Source: an uncultured Alphaproteobacteria bacterium (lineage in GTDB: Bacteria; Pseudomonadota; Alphaproteobacteria; Caulobacterales; Parvularculaceae). Taken from it: a stretch of DNA of 64,000 bases. The notes beneath the pieces were generated by a model. It ran no database searches, was not told where the DNA came from, and saw only the letters and a list, made by a program, of their open reading frames with translations. A program made the translations under genes and the position numbers. Below, one piece after another: positions 40,783 to 49,062 of the stretch (within the stretch, counting starts at the first letter, position 1; every line of letters starts with the position of its first letter). Location: NCBI GenBank assembly GCA_902826095.1, contig CADEDN010000006.1, positions 91,593 to 155,592 of the forward strand. The letters are read 5' to 3'.

Positions 40783-41424
40783 TCAACGCCGGGTTCGCCT
40801 GTTCGGCAGGTGAACGATATTCGGCGGCCGACCGGACTCCTCGGCCGCGTGTCGCAGCGCCTTCAGCGCCGCGATGATATATTTTTCGATGCTGCTCTCG
40901 GAAACGCCGAGAATGACAGCGATCTCGCGATAGGTCTTTTCCTCGAAGCGGCTCAGAACGAAGGCGCGTTTGGCCTGCGGAGGAAGCGATTCAATCGCGC
41001 GCATCGACGCTGCGATTTCCTCGCGCGCGACCGCGGTTGTTTCAGGCGACGGCGTTGAGCATGGAACCTGCTCGATCGGATTTTCCTTGGCGTCCGGCGA
41101 GGGTTCGAGCCTCATCGCCTGCATGCGCTTGCGGGCGCGGAATTCATTGGCGGCGAGATTGGCGGCGGTCTTGAAGATCAGCGCCTGCAGGTTCTCGATC
41201 GGCTGGGTCTGAGCGTAGCGCCACACGCGCAGATACGCGCTCTGCGCGATGTCGCGCGCCGTGTCGACGTCGCCGAATTTCAAAGCGAGCCATCGGACCA
41301 GCATCCGGTCATGGCGCCTGATGGCGCGATCGATCGCCTCGCCGTCGGCGAGCGAAGGGGGCCCGTTAATGCTGTCGCCAAAATCGGCCACGCGCTCACA
41401 CCCATATTTCAAACGCACGCGCAA
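40783..41424 (-). CDS. ECF RNA polymerase sigma factor (FecI-type)
   Basis: A 213-residue ECF sigma factor. Region 2 is LVRWLALKFGDVDTARDIAQ and SAYLRVWRYAQTQPIENLQA; region 4 is SLPPQAKRAFVLSRFEEKTY, REIAVILGVSESSIEKYI. The start is uncertain: TTG 41424 gives the listed length, and GTG at 41391 is also possible. Being first in the sigma-FecR-receptor cassette, it probably transcribes that cassette when the receptor is occupied. Confidence 0.92.
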   Translation of the reverse strand: MRVRLKYGCERVADFGDSINGPPSLADGEAIDRAIRRHDRMLVRWLALKFGDVDTARDIAQSAYLRVWRYAQTQPIENLQALIFKTAANLAANEFRARKRMQAMRLEPSPDAKENPIEQVPCSTPSPETTAVAREEIAASMRAIESLPPQAKRAFVLSRFEEKTYREIAVILGVSESSIEKYIIAALKALRHAAEESGRPPNIVHLPNRRTRR

Positions 41425-41824
41425 AAGCTGCGCTGCGCCGATGCAATGCCTGCGCCTTCAGATTCTTGTCCGGGCAAAGATCCCCGATTGAGGGGTGTTC
41501 AATGTCCGGTGTCTGAAGGTCGTGACATCGATGGTGAGCCCGTCGATAGTCCTCCAGTTAGACTGGTCGGAATGTGTGCAAGACATTCCGACCACTTTTT
41601 GGACCTTAGCGCCCCGGAGCATTCGGGCGCAATGCGCCCCTCGCCATAATCTGTTGCCGAACCGCAACATGCCTGCCGGTTTCCCGATTCGAGACTGAGG
41701 GCCCCCTCCGCCGCGCTGTCTCACCCATGCGCAGGGCCGACACGGACCGGAAGCCTCCGGCTCCGAAGGCGAAAGTGCGCGCCGAAAAAACCAATTGGCA
41801 AACCTCAACTGGATAGGGGCTTAC
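41425..41824 (+). promoter_or_regulatory. 400-bp divergent intergenic leader with a perfect hairpin
   Basis: This gap lies between the divergent sigma gene and the second TonB receptor. At 41564-41594 a perfect 12-bp inverted repeat (TGGTCGGAATGT / ACATTCCGACCA, loop GTGCAAG) is followed by CTTTTT. On the plus strand it looks like a terminator placed 230 bp before the receptor ATG, as expected of an attenuator in a long leader, or of a palindromic operator. I see no coding frame, no classical riboswitch motif, and no promoter that stands out. Confidence 0.65.
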
Positions 41825-44809
41825 ATGCAAAAAACGACAATGAATCGACGGGAGAGCGGGCTCCTGTCGCGCGCCTCCGTATTCGCGCTGGCGTCCGCGA
41901 CAATCGTCTCGCCGCAACTCGCTTTCGCGCAGAACGCCGCGGTCGACGACGAAATCGTCGTCACCGGTTCGCGCATTCCTTCGACAAACGCCTCTTCCAC
42001 AAGCCCGGTGACGACCATCGGCAACGTCGAATTCGACATCCGCGGCACATCGCGGGTCGAAGACTTGGTGAACACCTTGCCGCAGGCGTTCGCTGCGCAG
42101 GGCGCGAACATCTCGAATGGCGCGACCGGCACCGCGCAGGTCAATTTGCGGGGTCTTGGTTCGGTGCGCACACTCGTCCTCGTCGACGGTCGCCGCCTGC
42201 AATACGGCTCGGCGATCTCATCGGCGCCTGACCTCAACCAGATTCCCGGCGCGCTCGTCGAACGCGTCGATGTCCTAACCGGCGGCGCCTCCGCCGTTTA
42301 CGGCTCAGACGCCGTCGCCGGCGTCGTCAACTTCATCATGATCAAGGATTTCGAGGGCGTCCGCATCGACGGCCAAATGGGCGGCTACCAGCACACCAAC
42401 AACAACAGCCTGTCGCAGGACATTCTGGCGTTCCGCAACATCGCGCCGCCGGAAAAAGGCGTGTTCGACGGGAAAGGCCAAGAGATCACGCTCATTATCG
42501 GGGCGAACTCCGAAGACGGTCGCGGCAACGTCACCGCCTATGCCGGGTATCGCAATAACGACGTCATCTCGCAGGGCGATCGCGACTATTCAGCGTGCCA
42601 GTTCGGCGGCGGCACCTTCACGCCGGTGACGCCGTTCGGCTACGGCTGCTCCGGATCGCCGACGACTGACATCGGCGTTTTCGCGACGCCGACCGGCACG
42701 TTCACGCTCGACGAAAACGGTCCCGGCAACACGTTCAGGCCTACCGACGTGTTCGTCAATCCGTTGTCGGCGGACGCGTTCAACTTCGCACCGACGAACT
42801 TCTATCAGCGTCCGGACGAGCGTTACGTACTCGGCGCGTTCGCGCACTATGAGGTAAACGAGCACGCCGACGTTTATACGCAAGCGATGTTCTACGATTA
42901 CACGTCCGACGCGCAGATCGCCTTCTCCGGAACATTTTTCAATCCGACGTCGATCAACTGCGACAACCCGCTCCTTTCGGCTCAGCAAGCGGGCATTCTT
43001 TGCGGCGCCAATGCGGGACTGCCGGTCACGGCGACGCTGTACCCCGGCAAACGCCTCACCGAGACAGGCGCGGGACGAAACGACCATATTCGTCTGCAAA
43101 GCTTCCGCATCGTCGCGGGCGTTCGAGGCGACCTCTTCGAGGGATGGACCTACGACACGTTCTTCCAATACGCGAACACCCATAACGCGCAGCGCTATGA
43201 AAACGACGCGTCGATCACGCGCATGATCCGCGCTCTCGATGTGGTCGACGTCGGCGGCGTTCCGACCTGTCGTTCGGTCGTCAACGGCACCGACCCGGCT
43301 TGCGTGCCGCTCAACATCTTCACCATCGGCGGCGTGACGCCGGCGGCTGCGGCCTACGTCTCCCTTCCGTCATTCCAGGATGGCGACACATTCCAGTATA
43401 CGGGACAAGTCAACCTTACAGGCGATCTCGGCCAGTACGGGATGAAATCGCCTTGGGCCGAAGACGGGATTGGTCTCGCCGGCGGTTTCGAATGGCGCAA
43501 GGACCAACTCGTTTACACGCCTGACGCCCTTTTCCAGTCGGGCGATCTCGCCGGCCAAGGCGGCACGACGCCGCCGACGAGCGGTTCGATCGAGACGACC
43601 GACTTTTATGTTGAAGCGGAAATCCCACTCGTTTCCGGCATGGCGTTCGCCGAACTCTTGAAGTTCAACGGCGGATACCGTCACTCGGATGTTTCAACGT
43701 CAGGGTCCTATTCCACGTGGAAACTCCAGGGCGACTGGCAGGTGACGCCGGACTTTCGCGTCCGCGGCGGCTGGCAGCGCGCATCGCGTGCGTCAAACGT
43801 GCTGGAATCGTTTGCCCCGCAACGTACCGGCCTGACCGCTCTGACCGCCGTTGGCGGCCTCAGCGATCCATGCGCCGGCGCAACGCCGATCGCGACGCTC
43901 GCGCAGTGCATGAATACGGGCGTTTCAGCGGCTCAGTACGGGTCGATCGCGAACAACCCGGCGAACCAGTACAATGCGGTGTTCGGCGGCAACGCCAACC
44001 TTCGCCCCGAGGTTTCCGACACCTATACGGTCGGCGTGGTGCTGACGCCTGAATTCGTCCCTGGCAATCTCTTTGTGTCGGTCGACTATTTCGACATCAA
44101 GGTTTCGGACTACATCAGCGGTCCGTCCGGTGACAACATCATGGGTCGGTGCCTTAGTGGAGAGGCGTTCGCCTGCAGCTTGATCAACCGCGCGCCCGGT
44201 AACGGGTCACTCTGGCTCGGCACTGCTGGCTTCATCACCCTTCTCAACAACAACACCGGCTCGATCCAGACGTCGGGTGTCGATATCAACGGCAATTACG
44301 GCTTCGATTTTGCCGACGTCGGCCTCGGCGATGCGGGCGGATTGTCGTTTGATCTGGTCGGCACCTATCTCATCGACTATCTAATCGAACCGCAGCCGGG
44401 CGATCCGTTGAGCGCCTGCGACGGGAAATACGCCGGCATTTGCGACACCTTTATCGGCGCGCCGTCGCCGGTCTGGCGTCACAAGCTGCGCACGACCTGG
44501 GAAATGCCGATCGGCGTCGATGCGTCGGTCAGCTGGCGGTACTTCTCGTCGGTCGACCAGTTCGGCATTGCGAATCCTGATCCGTCGGTCGATCGCAACC
44601 ACACGCTCGGCAGCCGTCATTACATCGACCTCGCGGCTTCCTATAACATTACGGAAAAGTGGAATGTCCGCGTTGGCGCCAACAATGTGCTCGACAAGGA
44701 TCCGCCGCTGACCGCCCAGCAAACGGGCTTCACCAACGGCAACACCTATCCGCAGACCTATGACGCTCAGGGACGGTTCCTCTTCCTCGGCACGACCATC
44801 GACTTCTAG
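41825..44809 (+). CDS. TonB-dependent receptor (plain type, no STN)
   Basis: A 994-residue outer-membrane receptor. The ATG at 41825 (MQKTTMNRRESGLLSR) has AGGGG 7 bases upstream; an in-frame TTG lies 30 bases earlier. It has a signal peptide ending PQLAFAQ, then the TonB box/plug DDEIVVTGSRIPSTNASST, QVNLRGLGSVRTLVLVDGRR and GGASAVYGSDAVAGVVNFIM. The barrel ends in GRFLFLGTTIDF with terminal Phe. Many aromatic/Asn-rich loops are of the kind seen in the large receptors of oligotrophic alphaproteobacteria. No STN domain, so it is not part of the sigma/FecR circuit directly. A terminator follows. Confidence 0.93.
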   Translation: MQKTTMNRRESGLLSRASVFALASATIVSPQLAFAQNAAVDDEIVVTGSRIPSTNASSTSPVTTIGNVEFDIRGTSRVEDLVNTLPQAFAAQGANISNGATGTAQVNLRGLGSVRTLVLVDGRRLQYGSAISSAPDLNQIPGALVERVDVLTGGASAVYGSDAVAGVVNFIMIKDFEGVRIDGQMGGYQHTNNNSLSQDILAFRNIAPPEKGVFDGKGQEITLIIGANSEDGRGNVTAYAGYRNNDVISQGDRDYSACQFGGGTFTPVTPFGYGCSGSPTTDIGVFATPTGTFTLDENGPGNTFRPTDVFVNPLSADAFNFAPTNFYQRPDERYVLGAFAHYEVNEHADVYTQAMFYDYTSDAQIAFSGTFFNPTSINCDNPLLSAQQAGILCGANAGLPVTATLYPGKRLTETGAGRNDHIRLQSFRIVAGVRGDLFEGWTYDTFFQYANTHNAQRYENDASITRMIRALDVVDVGGVPTCRSVVNGTDPACVPLNIFTIGGVTPAAAAYVSLPSFQDGDTFQYTGQVNLTGDLGQYGMKSPWAEDGIGLAGGFEWRKDQLVYTPDALFQSGDLAGQGGTTPPTSGSIETTDFYVEAEIPLVSGMAFAELLKFNGGYRHSDVSTSGSYSTWKLQGDWQVTPDFRVRGGWQRASRASNVLESFAPQRTGLTALTAVGGLSDPCAGATPIATLAQCMNTGVSAAQYGSIANNPANQYNAVFGGNANLRPEVSDTYTVGVVLTPEFVPGNLFVSVDYFDIKVSDYISGPSGDNIMGRCLSGEAFACSLINRAPGNGSLWLGTAGFITLLNNNTGSIQTSGVDINGNYGFDFADVGLGDAGGLSFDLVGTYLIDYLIEPQPGDPLSACDGKYAGICDTFIGAPSPVWRHKLRTTWEMPIGVDASVSWRYFSSVDQFGIANPDPSVDRNHTLGSRHYIDLAASYNITEKWNVRVGANNVLDKDPPLTAQQTGFTNGNTYPQTYDAQGRFLFLGTTIDF

Positions 44810-44832
44810 AACCAAGAAAAACGCTGTTGCGG

Positions 44833-44865
44833 AACGGCGGGCCCTCGGGCCCGCCGTTTCTTTTT
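44833..44865 (+). terminator. Intrinsic terminator after TonB receptor
   Basis: AACGGCGGGC / GCCCGCCGTT stem with a short CCTCGG centre, then TTCTTTTT. It is 24 bp past the stop and lies between convergent transcription units. Confidence 0.9.
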
Positions 44866-44913
44866 GCGTTGAAATGGGGGATCGCCGCGCCGCGCGGCGA
44901 ATGCGGGTGATGT

Positions 44914-45699
44914 CTATATTCGCGCGATGGCGTGCGTTGCGACGCGGAACTGCAAGAGATCATCGACGCGGAAAACCTCGCCGTCGATGCGCACCGGATC
45001 GGCGATGAACGGCAGAATGCTCTCGCCAAGCGGCCCGCCGTCAGGGTCCGTCATCAGCAGAACGGATTCCCTTCCATCGCGGCCTTTCGCCCAGAAGGAA
45101 GGCGGTATGCCGCCGCGAATGCACAGGCTCGCGCACGCCTTGTGCGTCTTTCCTCGACTTGGGCGCATCACGCCGAAAAAACATTTCGTGTCCATGATCT
45201 GGCCGGCGAGGGTCTTGCGGCCGAGCGGTTCGATGCGCGGCGGCGGCAAGGCGGCGCTCTCATCTGCGGGCGTCAGCCAGTCGCCGAGCATCAACGGGAC
45301 CTCGATCATCCGCCGCGCGCCGCGTTCGATCAGCGCGCCGGCGACCGCGTAGGAGCGCCCGTCATTCGCCGGTAATTTCAGCGCGCTCGTGCATTTTCCC
45401 TGCGCGACGATGAGGACGCTGCGGACGCCATCGGGCGCTGTTGCGTCGGCGACTCGCAGCATCGGATAGGGCCTTGTCGCGAGGACGCCGGTCGCGCGAT
45501 AGAGCGCGCCGGTCTTCCACGCGCCGGCGCCTGGATCGTCGAGATTGGACGCGACGGCATAAGCGGCGCCCGCGACGCCGGCGAGCATTGTCGGCAGGGC
45601 GGCGACAAGAAAGCGGCGATCGACGGCGGGAGTTTTCGCCCAGCCGATGAACATGTCGCTATCGGCGCGTCCGCGATAAACGCCGCGATTGAGGGTCAT
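44914..45699 (-). CDS. Membrane-anchored protein with conserved Cys motif, partner of Rieske protein
   Basis: A 261-residue protein of unknown function, last gene of the operon; its ATG overlaps the Rieske gene stop by 4 bases. It has an N-terminal RR-hydrophobic segment (VDRRFLVAALPTMLAGVAGA), an OB-like segment with LRVADATAPDGVRSVLIVAQ, and a later block in which MDTKCFFGVMRPSRGKTHKA is followed by CASLCIRGGIPPSFWA. The three Cys (C-x16-CxxxC) plus a His look like a metal or cofactor site. I recognise the motif as a recurring but functionally undefined one. The twin-arginine-like start is only suggestive. Confidence 0.75.
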   Translation of the reverse strand: MTLNRGVYRGRADSDMFIGWAKTPAVDRRFLVAALPTMLAGVAGAAYAVASNLDDPGAGAWKTGALYRATGVLATRPYPMLRVADATAPDGVRSVLIVAQGKCTSALKLPANDGRSYAVAGALIERGARRMIEVPLMLGDWLTPADESAALPPPRIEPLGRKTLAGQIMDTKCFFGVMRPSRGKTHKACASLCIRGGIPPSFWAKGRDGRESVLLMTDPDGGPLGESILPFIADPVRIDGEVFRVDDLLQFRVATHAIARI

Positions 45700-46754
45700 G
45701 GCGCCGCGCCCATCATGATGAATTGCGATCGCTGTCCCGGCGCATTCGGACGGACTTTCACAAATACGCGCCCGGCGGAGAGCCGCGTATCATAGGTCGC
45801 TATCTTCTCCGTATAGGGCGGGGGCGAGACGCCGTCTTCGGGCCTGTATTGCCAGCCGTGCCACGGACAAGTGACCGCGCCGTCCTTGATGCAGCCCTCG
45901 CCAAGGGGCCCGTTCTGGTGCCGGCAGGCGTTCGTCATCGCGCAAATCTTTGCGCCGTCGCGGAAGATCGCGACGCGCTCGCCGGACGGCAGCGGCGCGA
46001 TGACGGCGCGTTTGTCGGGAATATCCGCGGGCGCGCAAACATCGATCCAGCCGTCGCTCGCGCTAACGCCCCGCATGCCGGCGTCGCGGCGGCGCTCGCG
46101 AAGTCCTGTCCAAAGATGAAGCGCGGCGACGATCGCGAACGCCGCGACCGTCAGCGCCGGGTAGATCGCCGATTTCTCGGTCATCAAGGCGCCGTAGGCG
46201 ACGTGCAGCACGAGAAGCCCAAAAGCGGCGTAAACGAGCATGTGCAGCGCCTTCCAGACCGGCGCAGAGAGATTGTTCAGCCAATAGTCATGACTGGTTG
46301 CGGCCATCACGAACAAGATGGCGAAGGCGGCCAGTCCGAAGACCTCGAACGGAAAACCTTCCGCTGACTGATAGAGCGGGTTTGAAACGAGCAGCGACAC
46401 GAACGGATTGAGCGGCCCGCTTGCGTGATACCAGAAGGTCGCAAGTCCGAAATGCGCCGCGGCGACCAGAAACGTCATCACGCCGAAATGGCGGCGATTA
46501 TAAAGCATCGGATTGAAACGCGGTGAAAGGCGCGCCAGCGGGCCGATCGCCAGCACGATCGTCAGCATCAGGAAGGCGGCGGTCCCAAGCGCGCGGATCA
46601 GCAACACGACAGGATCAGCCCTATGGCCGCTCGGATGCGCCGCAAGGCCGACTGTCATGAAAATTCCGATGAATGCGGCGAGCGCCGCAAGACAATAAAG
46701 ATCGTAGACGATCTTTGCGACGTTCCACTGCACCGCCTTGTACTGGTGACCCAC
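45696..46754 (-). CDS. Ferric-reductase-like membrane domain fused to a Rieske 2Fe-2S domain
   Basis: A 352-residue protein with an unusual fusion. The N-terminal half has about six membrane segments of the ferric-reductase/MsrQ-like kind, with His residues in the helices able to hold haem (VAAAHFGLATFWYHASG, KALHMLVYAAFGLLVLHVAY). The C-terminal domain is a Rieske centre (CRHQNGPLGEG, then CPWHGWQY; two Cys and two His ligands) that should carry a 2Fe-2S cluster. Start is GTG, whose G is shared with the TAG stop of the 48-residue upstream gene (TAGTG). This suggests electron flow between a haem in the membrane and the Rieske cluster; direction and substrate are not known. Confidence 0.85.
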   Translation of the reverse strand: MGHQYKAVQWNVAKIVYDLYCLAALAAFIGIFMTVGLAAHPSGHRADPVVLLIRALGTAAFLMLTIVLAIGPLARLSPRFNPMLYNRRHFGVMTFLVAAAHFGLATFWYHASGPLNPFVSLLVSNPLYQSAEGFPFEVFGLAAFAILFVMAATSHDYWLNNLSAPVWKALHMLVYAAFGLLVLHVAYGALMTEKSAIYPALTVAAFAIVAALHLWTGLRERRRDAGMRGVSASDGWIDVCAPADIPDKRAVIAPLPSGERVAIFRDGAKICAMTNACRHQNGPLGEGCIKDGAVTCPWHGWQYRPEDGVSPPPYTEKIATYDTRLSAGRVFVKVRPNAPGQRSQFIMMGAAP

Positions 46755-46900
46755 TACGGCGCCTCCGAGATCAGCGCGCCGTCAAGATCATTGGTCTGCT
46801 CTTTTGGAACCGATGCGATCGCGAGCGCGAGGCCTACGGCCGTCAATGGGGCAAGCGCAATCCACATCCAAAGATGCAAGCGTCGGTGAAAGCGCCTCAT
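46754..46900 (-). CDS. 48-residue single-span membrane protein
   Basis: MRRFHRRLHLWMWIALAPLT and on: a basic N-terminus, one hydrophobic helix (about 10-30) and a short acidic tail. The ATG lies inside the 3' end of the upstream gene (ATGA overlap) and the TAG overlaps the GTG of the Rieske gene, so it is translationally coupled on both sides, the best argument that it is real despite its size. It could be a small subunit of the Rieske/reductase complex. Confidence 0.72.
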   Translation of the reverse strand: MRRFHRRLHLWMWIALAPLTAVGLALAIASVPKEQTNDLDGALISEAP

Positions 46901-47142
46901 TCGCGGCCCGCCTCGTCGATCGGCTTGTTGACGATCCGGCCGGAAAGCATGCGCAGAATGAAATACGGCCAGAGAGCGATGATGCCGGGCATGATGATCA
47001 GGCGAAAGGCGACGCCGGCGCCGCGCGCCGCGTGATCGGTCGCCGAGGTTCCCCAGAAAGCTATCGGCGCCGCGACAACCGCCCCCGTCGCCAGATAGAG
47101 CGCAGCGACTGTCCAGAACTCGGTCGCCAGTTCGATCGACAT
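46897..47142 (-). CDS. 81-residue two-span membrane protein, first gene of Rieske operon
   Basis: MSIELATEFWTVAALYLATG start with GGAG 9 bases upstream; a TTG in frame 15 bases earlier is less likely. Two hydrophobic helices (about 10-32 and 46-68) flank a short loop WGTSATDHAARGAGV. The tail RMLSGRIVNKPIDEAGRE is charged. No known domain. Overlaps the next gene by 4 bases. Confidence 0.75.
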   Translation of the reverse strand: MSIELATEFWTVAALYLATGAVVAAPIAFWGTSATDHAARGAGVAFRLIIMPGIIALWPYFILRMLSGRIVNKPIDEAGRE

Positions 47143-47325
47143 GCGCGCATGCTCCAAGGAATTCGCCGAATCCTATCATGGGCTGACTTCCGTGGAAGTC
47201 ACTTTGGGGAAGATCGGCTCGACGCCAGGCGGATCAACACATGGACCGGGCGTGCGGTGCGGGCGCAGCGAGAGAAATACTCCCGGGCTTTCCAGGCAGG
47301 GCGATCGCATATGGCGCTGCAATGC

Positions 47326-47500
47326 CTCCCCCTCTCCCGCTTGCGGGGTCGGACCATGTGTCCGACGGGCTGGGGGTGAGGGGGCGTCAACGAAGGGAAT
47401 CCCTGGTTCAGACGACCCCTCACCCTGCCCTCTCCCGCAAGCGGGAGAGGGTGGCGCACCAAATGCGATCGCCCTGGGCTTTCAGGGGGAGGGCGCTTTG
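47326..47500. repeat. Composite palindromic (REP-like) intergenic repeat
   Basis: Nested inverted repeats: GTCGGAC-CATGT-GTCCGAC (47348-47366); GGGTGAGGGG (47374-47383) with CCCCTCACCC (47416-47425); and CCCTCTCCCGC-AA-GCGGGAGAGGG (47428-47451, perfect 11 bp), plus a decayed copy CCTCTCCCGCTTGCGGGG at 47331-47348. Such C/G-rich palindromes are scattered between genes in many alphaproteobacteria. No coding frame; the rest of 47143-47528 shows nothing else. Confidence 0.75.
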
Positions 47501-47528
47501 CGATTCTGACGAGCTTGCGCCCGGAACC

Positions 47529-48272
47529 TCAGGCGTGTGCGGGCGCGGACGCCAGTTGCGACTCGCTAACGACGCGCTCAAAAGGCTCCGCCTCGTTCTT
47601 GATGCGGTATTGCAGCTTGCCGGCCTGTGGCGGCAGCGCCGCTGTAATCCGGTAATCGACGCCGTGTTTGAACCACATGCCGGACGTCGAAATGACGCGC
47701 ACCTCGTCGCCAACGGAAAATCGGTGACGTTCCGCCGCGCTTGGTTCGCGATGCTGCACGACGGCGACCGGCGCGATCGGCGCGCGCGTCGGCGGCGCCT
47801 TGCGATGTCGCGCAGCGGCCGCGGCGATAAGCTCGCGCCGACGGTCTGGGTCGAATGACGTTGAGGCGGACGGTTTTGCACGGGCTGCGACAGCGCCAAG
47901 CTTCTTGGCGATAGCCGGCGCTTGCGACCTCGCCGGCGACGGCTGGCCGATCGCCCTGATGACGCCGAGCTTCGGCGCGGCCGACTTTTGTTGCGGCTTT
48001 TCTGACGCCATGTGCTCCGCTTTCGCGGCTGGCGCACGCTTTGCGGCCGCCTTCACAACGACAGCCGGCTTCGACGGATTCACCGCCGCAGGCTTGGCGG
48101 CCGGATTGGCTTTAGGCGTTATCTTCGCCGAAACTTTGGGTTGCGCTTTGGCGACGGCTGGTTTCGCCTGCCCCGGTTTGCGAGCGGCCGCCGACGCCTT
48201 GGCGCCTTTTGCAGCTCTTGTTGCAGACTTCTGCGCCGGGCGTTTCTGCGCGGCGGTCTTTTTCGCGGTCAT
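47529..48272 (-). CDS. Lys/Ala-rich basic protein with a C-terminal SH3-like domain
   Basis: A 247-residue protein. Residues about 1-130 are Lys/Ala/Pro-rich repeats (AAQKRPAQKSATRAAKGAKA) resembling histone H1-like bacterial DNA-binding tails. A short linker follows, then a C-terminal small beta-barrel-like region (RHRFSVGDEVRVISTSG, YRITAALPPQAGKLQYRIKN). GGAGATAGAG precedes the ATG. Possibly nucleic-acid binding; the SH3-like part has no assignment. It is isolated, and low-complexity composition may mislead similarity searches. Confidence 0.68.
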   Translation of the reverse strand: MTAKKTAAQKRPAQKSATRAAKGAKASAAARKPGQAKPAVAKAQPKVSAKITPKANPAAKPAAVNPSKPAVVVKAAAKRAPAAKAEHMASEKPQQKSAAPKLGVIRAIGQPSPARSQAPAIAKKLGAVAARAKPSASTSFDPDRRRELIAAAAARHRKAPPTRAPIAPVAVVQHREPSAAERHRFSVGDEVRVISTSGMWFKHGVDYRITAALPPQAGKLQYRIKNEAEPFERVVSESQLASAPAHA

Positions 48273-48512
48273 TCTCTATCTCCATCGCGATCCCGCCTGT
48301 CCTGCCCAGTCAAAAACCGGATCAGGGTGCGGCGACCGCCGCCTGGTAAACACATGGTTAACACCGGGCCGGTCGGCGCACTCTACAGCGGGGGCGAGCC
48401 ATCTCCAAAGGGATTGGCATTTTCGGTCGTCTATGTGCTCTCTGGGCCGCCAAAAAGCAAGTGGCTAGATGCCGCGGACACAACAAAAATGCTTGAATTT
48501 CCGTGAGTTAAG

Positions 48513-48574
48513 TTACAAATGTAAATAGTGTTTGACACTTGGCGGCGCCTTCGATATGTCCAAGTTGTTTTACA
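48513..48574 (+). promoter_or_regulatory. Promoter with a palindromic operator upstream of the membrane protein/XRE pair
   Basis: TTGACA (48532-48537, perfect -35) and TATGTC (48555-48560), 17 bases apart. The palindrome TTACAAATGTAA (48513-48524) lies just upstream of the -35, and a half-site TTACA (48570-48574) lies downstream of the -10. These AT-rich words stand out in a GC-rich gap and are plausible autoregulatory sites for the XRE repressor. The rest of 48273-48598 has no ORF. Confidence 0.55.
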
Positions 48575-48598
48575 TATTGCGGTGCGAAGGATACGCCA

Positions 48599-49054
48599 AT
48601 GGCGAGAGCTGAACTTTATTCCTGGATTTCGCTGACGGCGCTGGCCGCCGTTTACTTCTGGTTCCAGATGCGGATGCTTGACGGCTGGACGATCGTCGAC
48701 CAGCCAGCCAATGAACTGTTGCGGGTGTATTTTCTCGTCATTACGGCGGCGAGCTTGTCCGAACTTGCGATCGCCGGCGTCATCGCCGCAAGCGCGCGCG
48801 GCGCTGCGGTCAAGCGCGATGAGCGCGACCTTGCCATTGAGGCGCGCGCCAATCTTGTCGAGCGTGGATTTCTGATCGCTGCCGTCAATGTCGTCATCTG
48901 GCAGGCGCTGTGGGAAGGGGCGTTGGCAGGCCATGGCTTGCCGCGTATCGATCTTGAAAACCTGCCGACATTGTTTTTCGTTCTCCTCACGATCCTTTTT
49001 GCCGGCGAATGCCTGAAGCGGATGACGACGATCGCGCTCTATCGCTTCCAGTAG
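48599..49054 (+). CDS. Multi-span membrane protein paired with an XRE regulator
   Basis: A 151-residue integral membrane protein starting MARAELYSWISLTALAAVYF, with GAAGGA 7 bases upstream. It has four hydrophobic segments and a basic cytoplasmic loop with AVKRDERDLAIEARANLVER (DERD motif). This layout (four TM plus a DERD-like loop) followed by a small XRE protein is a recurring pair related to DUF2178-type proteins; its function is not known to me. Confidence 0.8.
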   Translation: MARAELYSWISLTALAAVYFWFQMRMLDGWTIVDQPANELLRVYFLVITAASLSELAIAGVIAASARGAAVKRDERDLAIEARANLVERGFLIAAVNVVIWQALWEGALAGHGLPRIDLENLPTLFFVLLTILFAGECLKRMTTIALYRFQ

Positions 49055-49062
49055 GGACACAA

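Noticed and set aside
41425..41824. Cobalamin riboswitch before the TonB receptor
   Set aside because: No B12-box-like sequence was seen; the only clear structure is the simple 12-bp hairpin.
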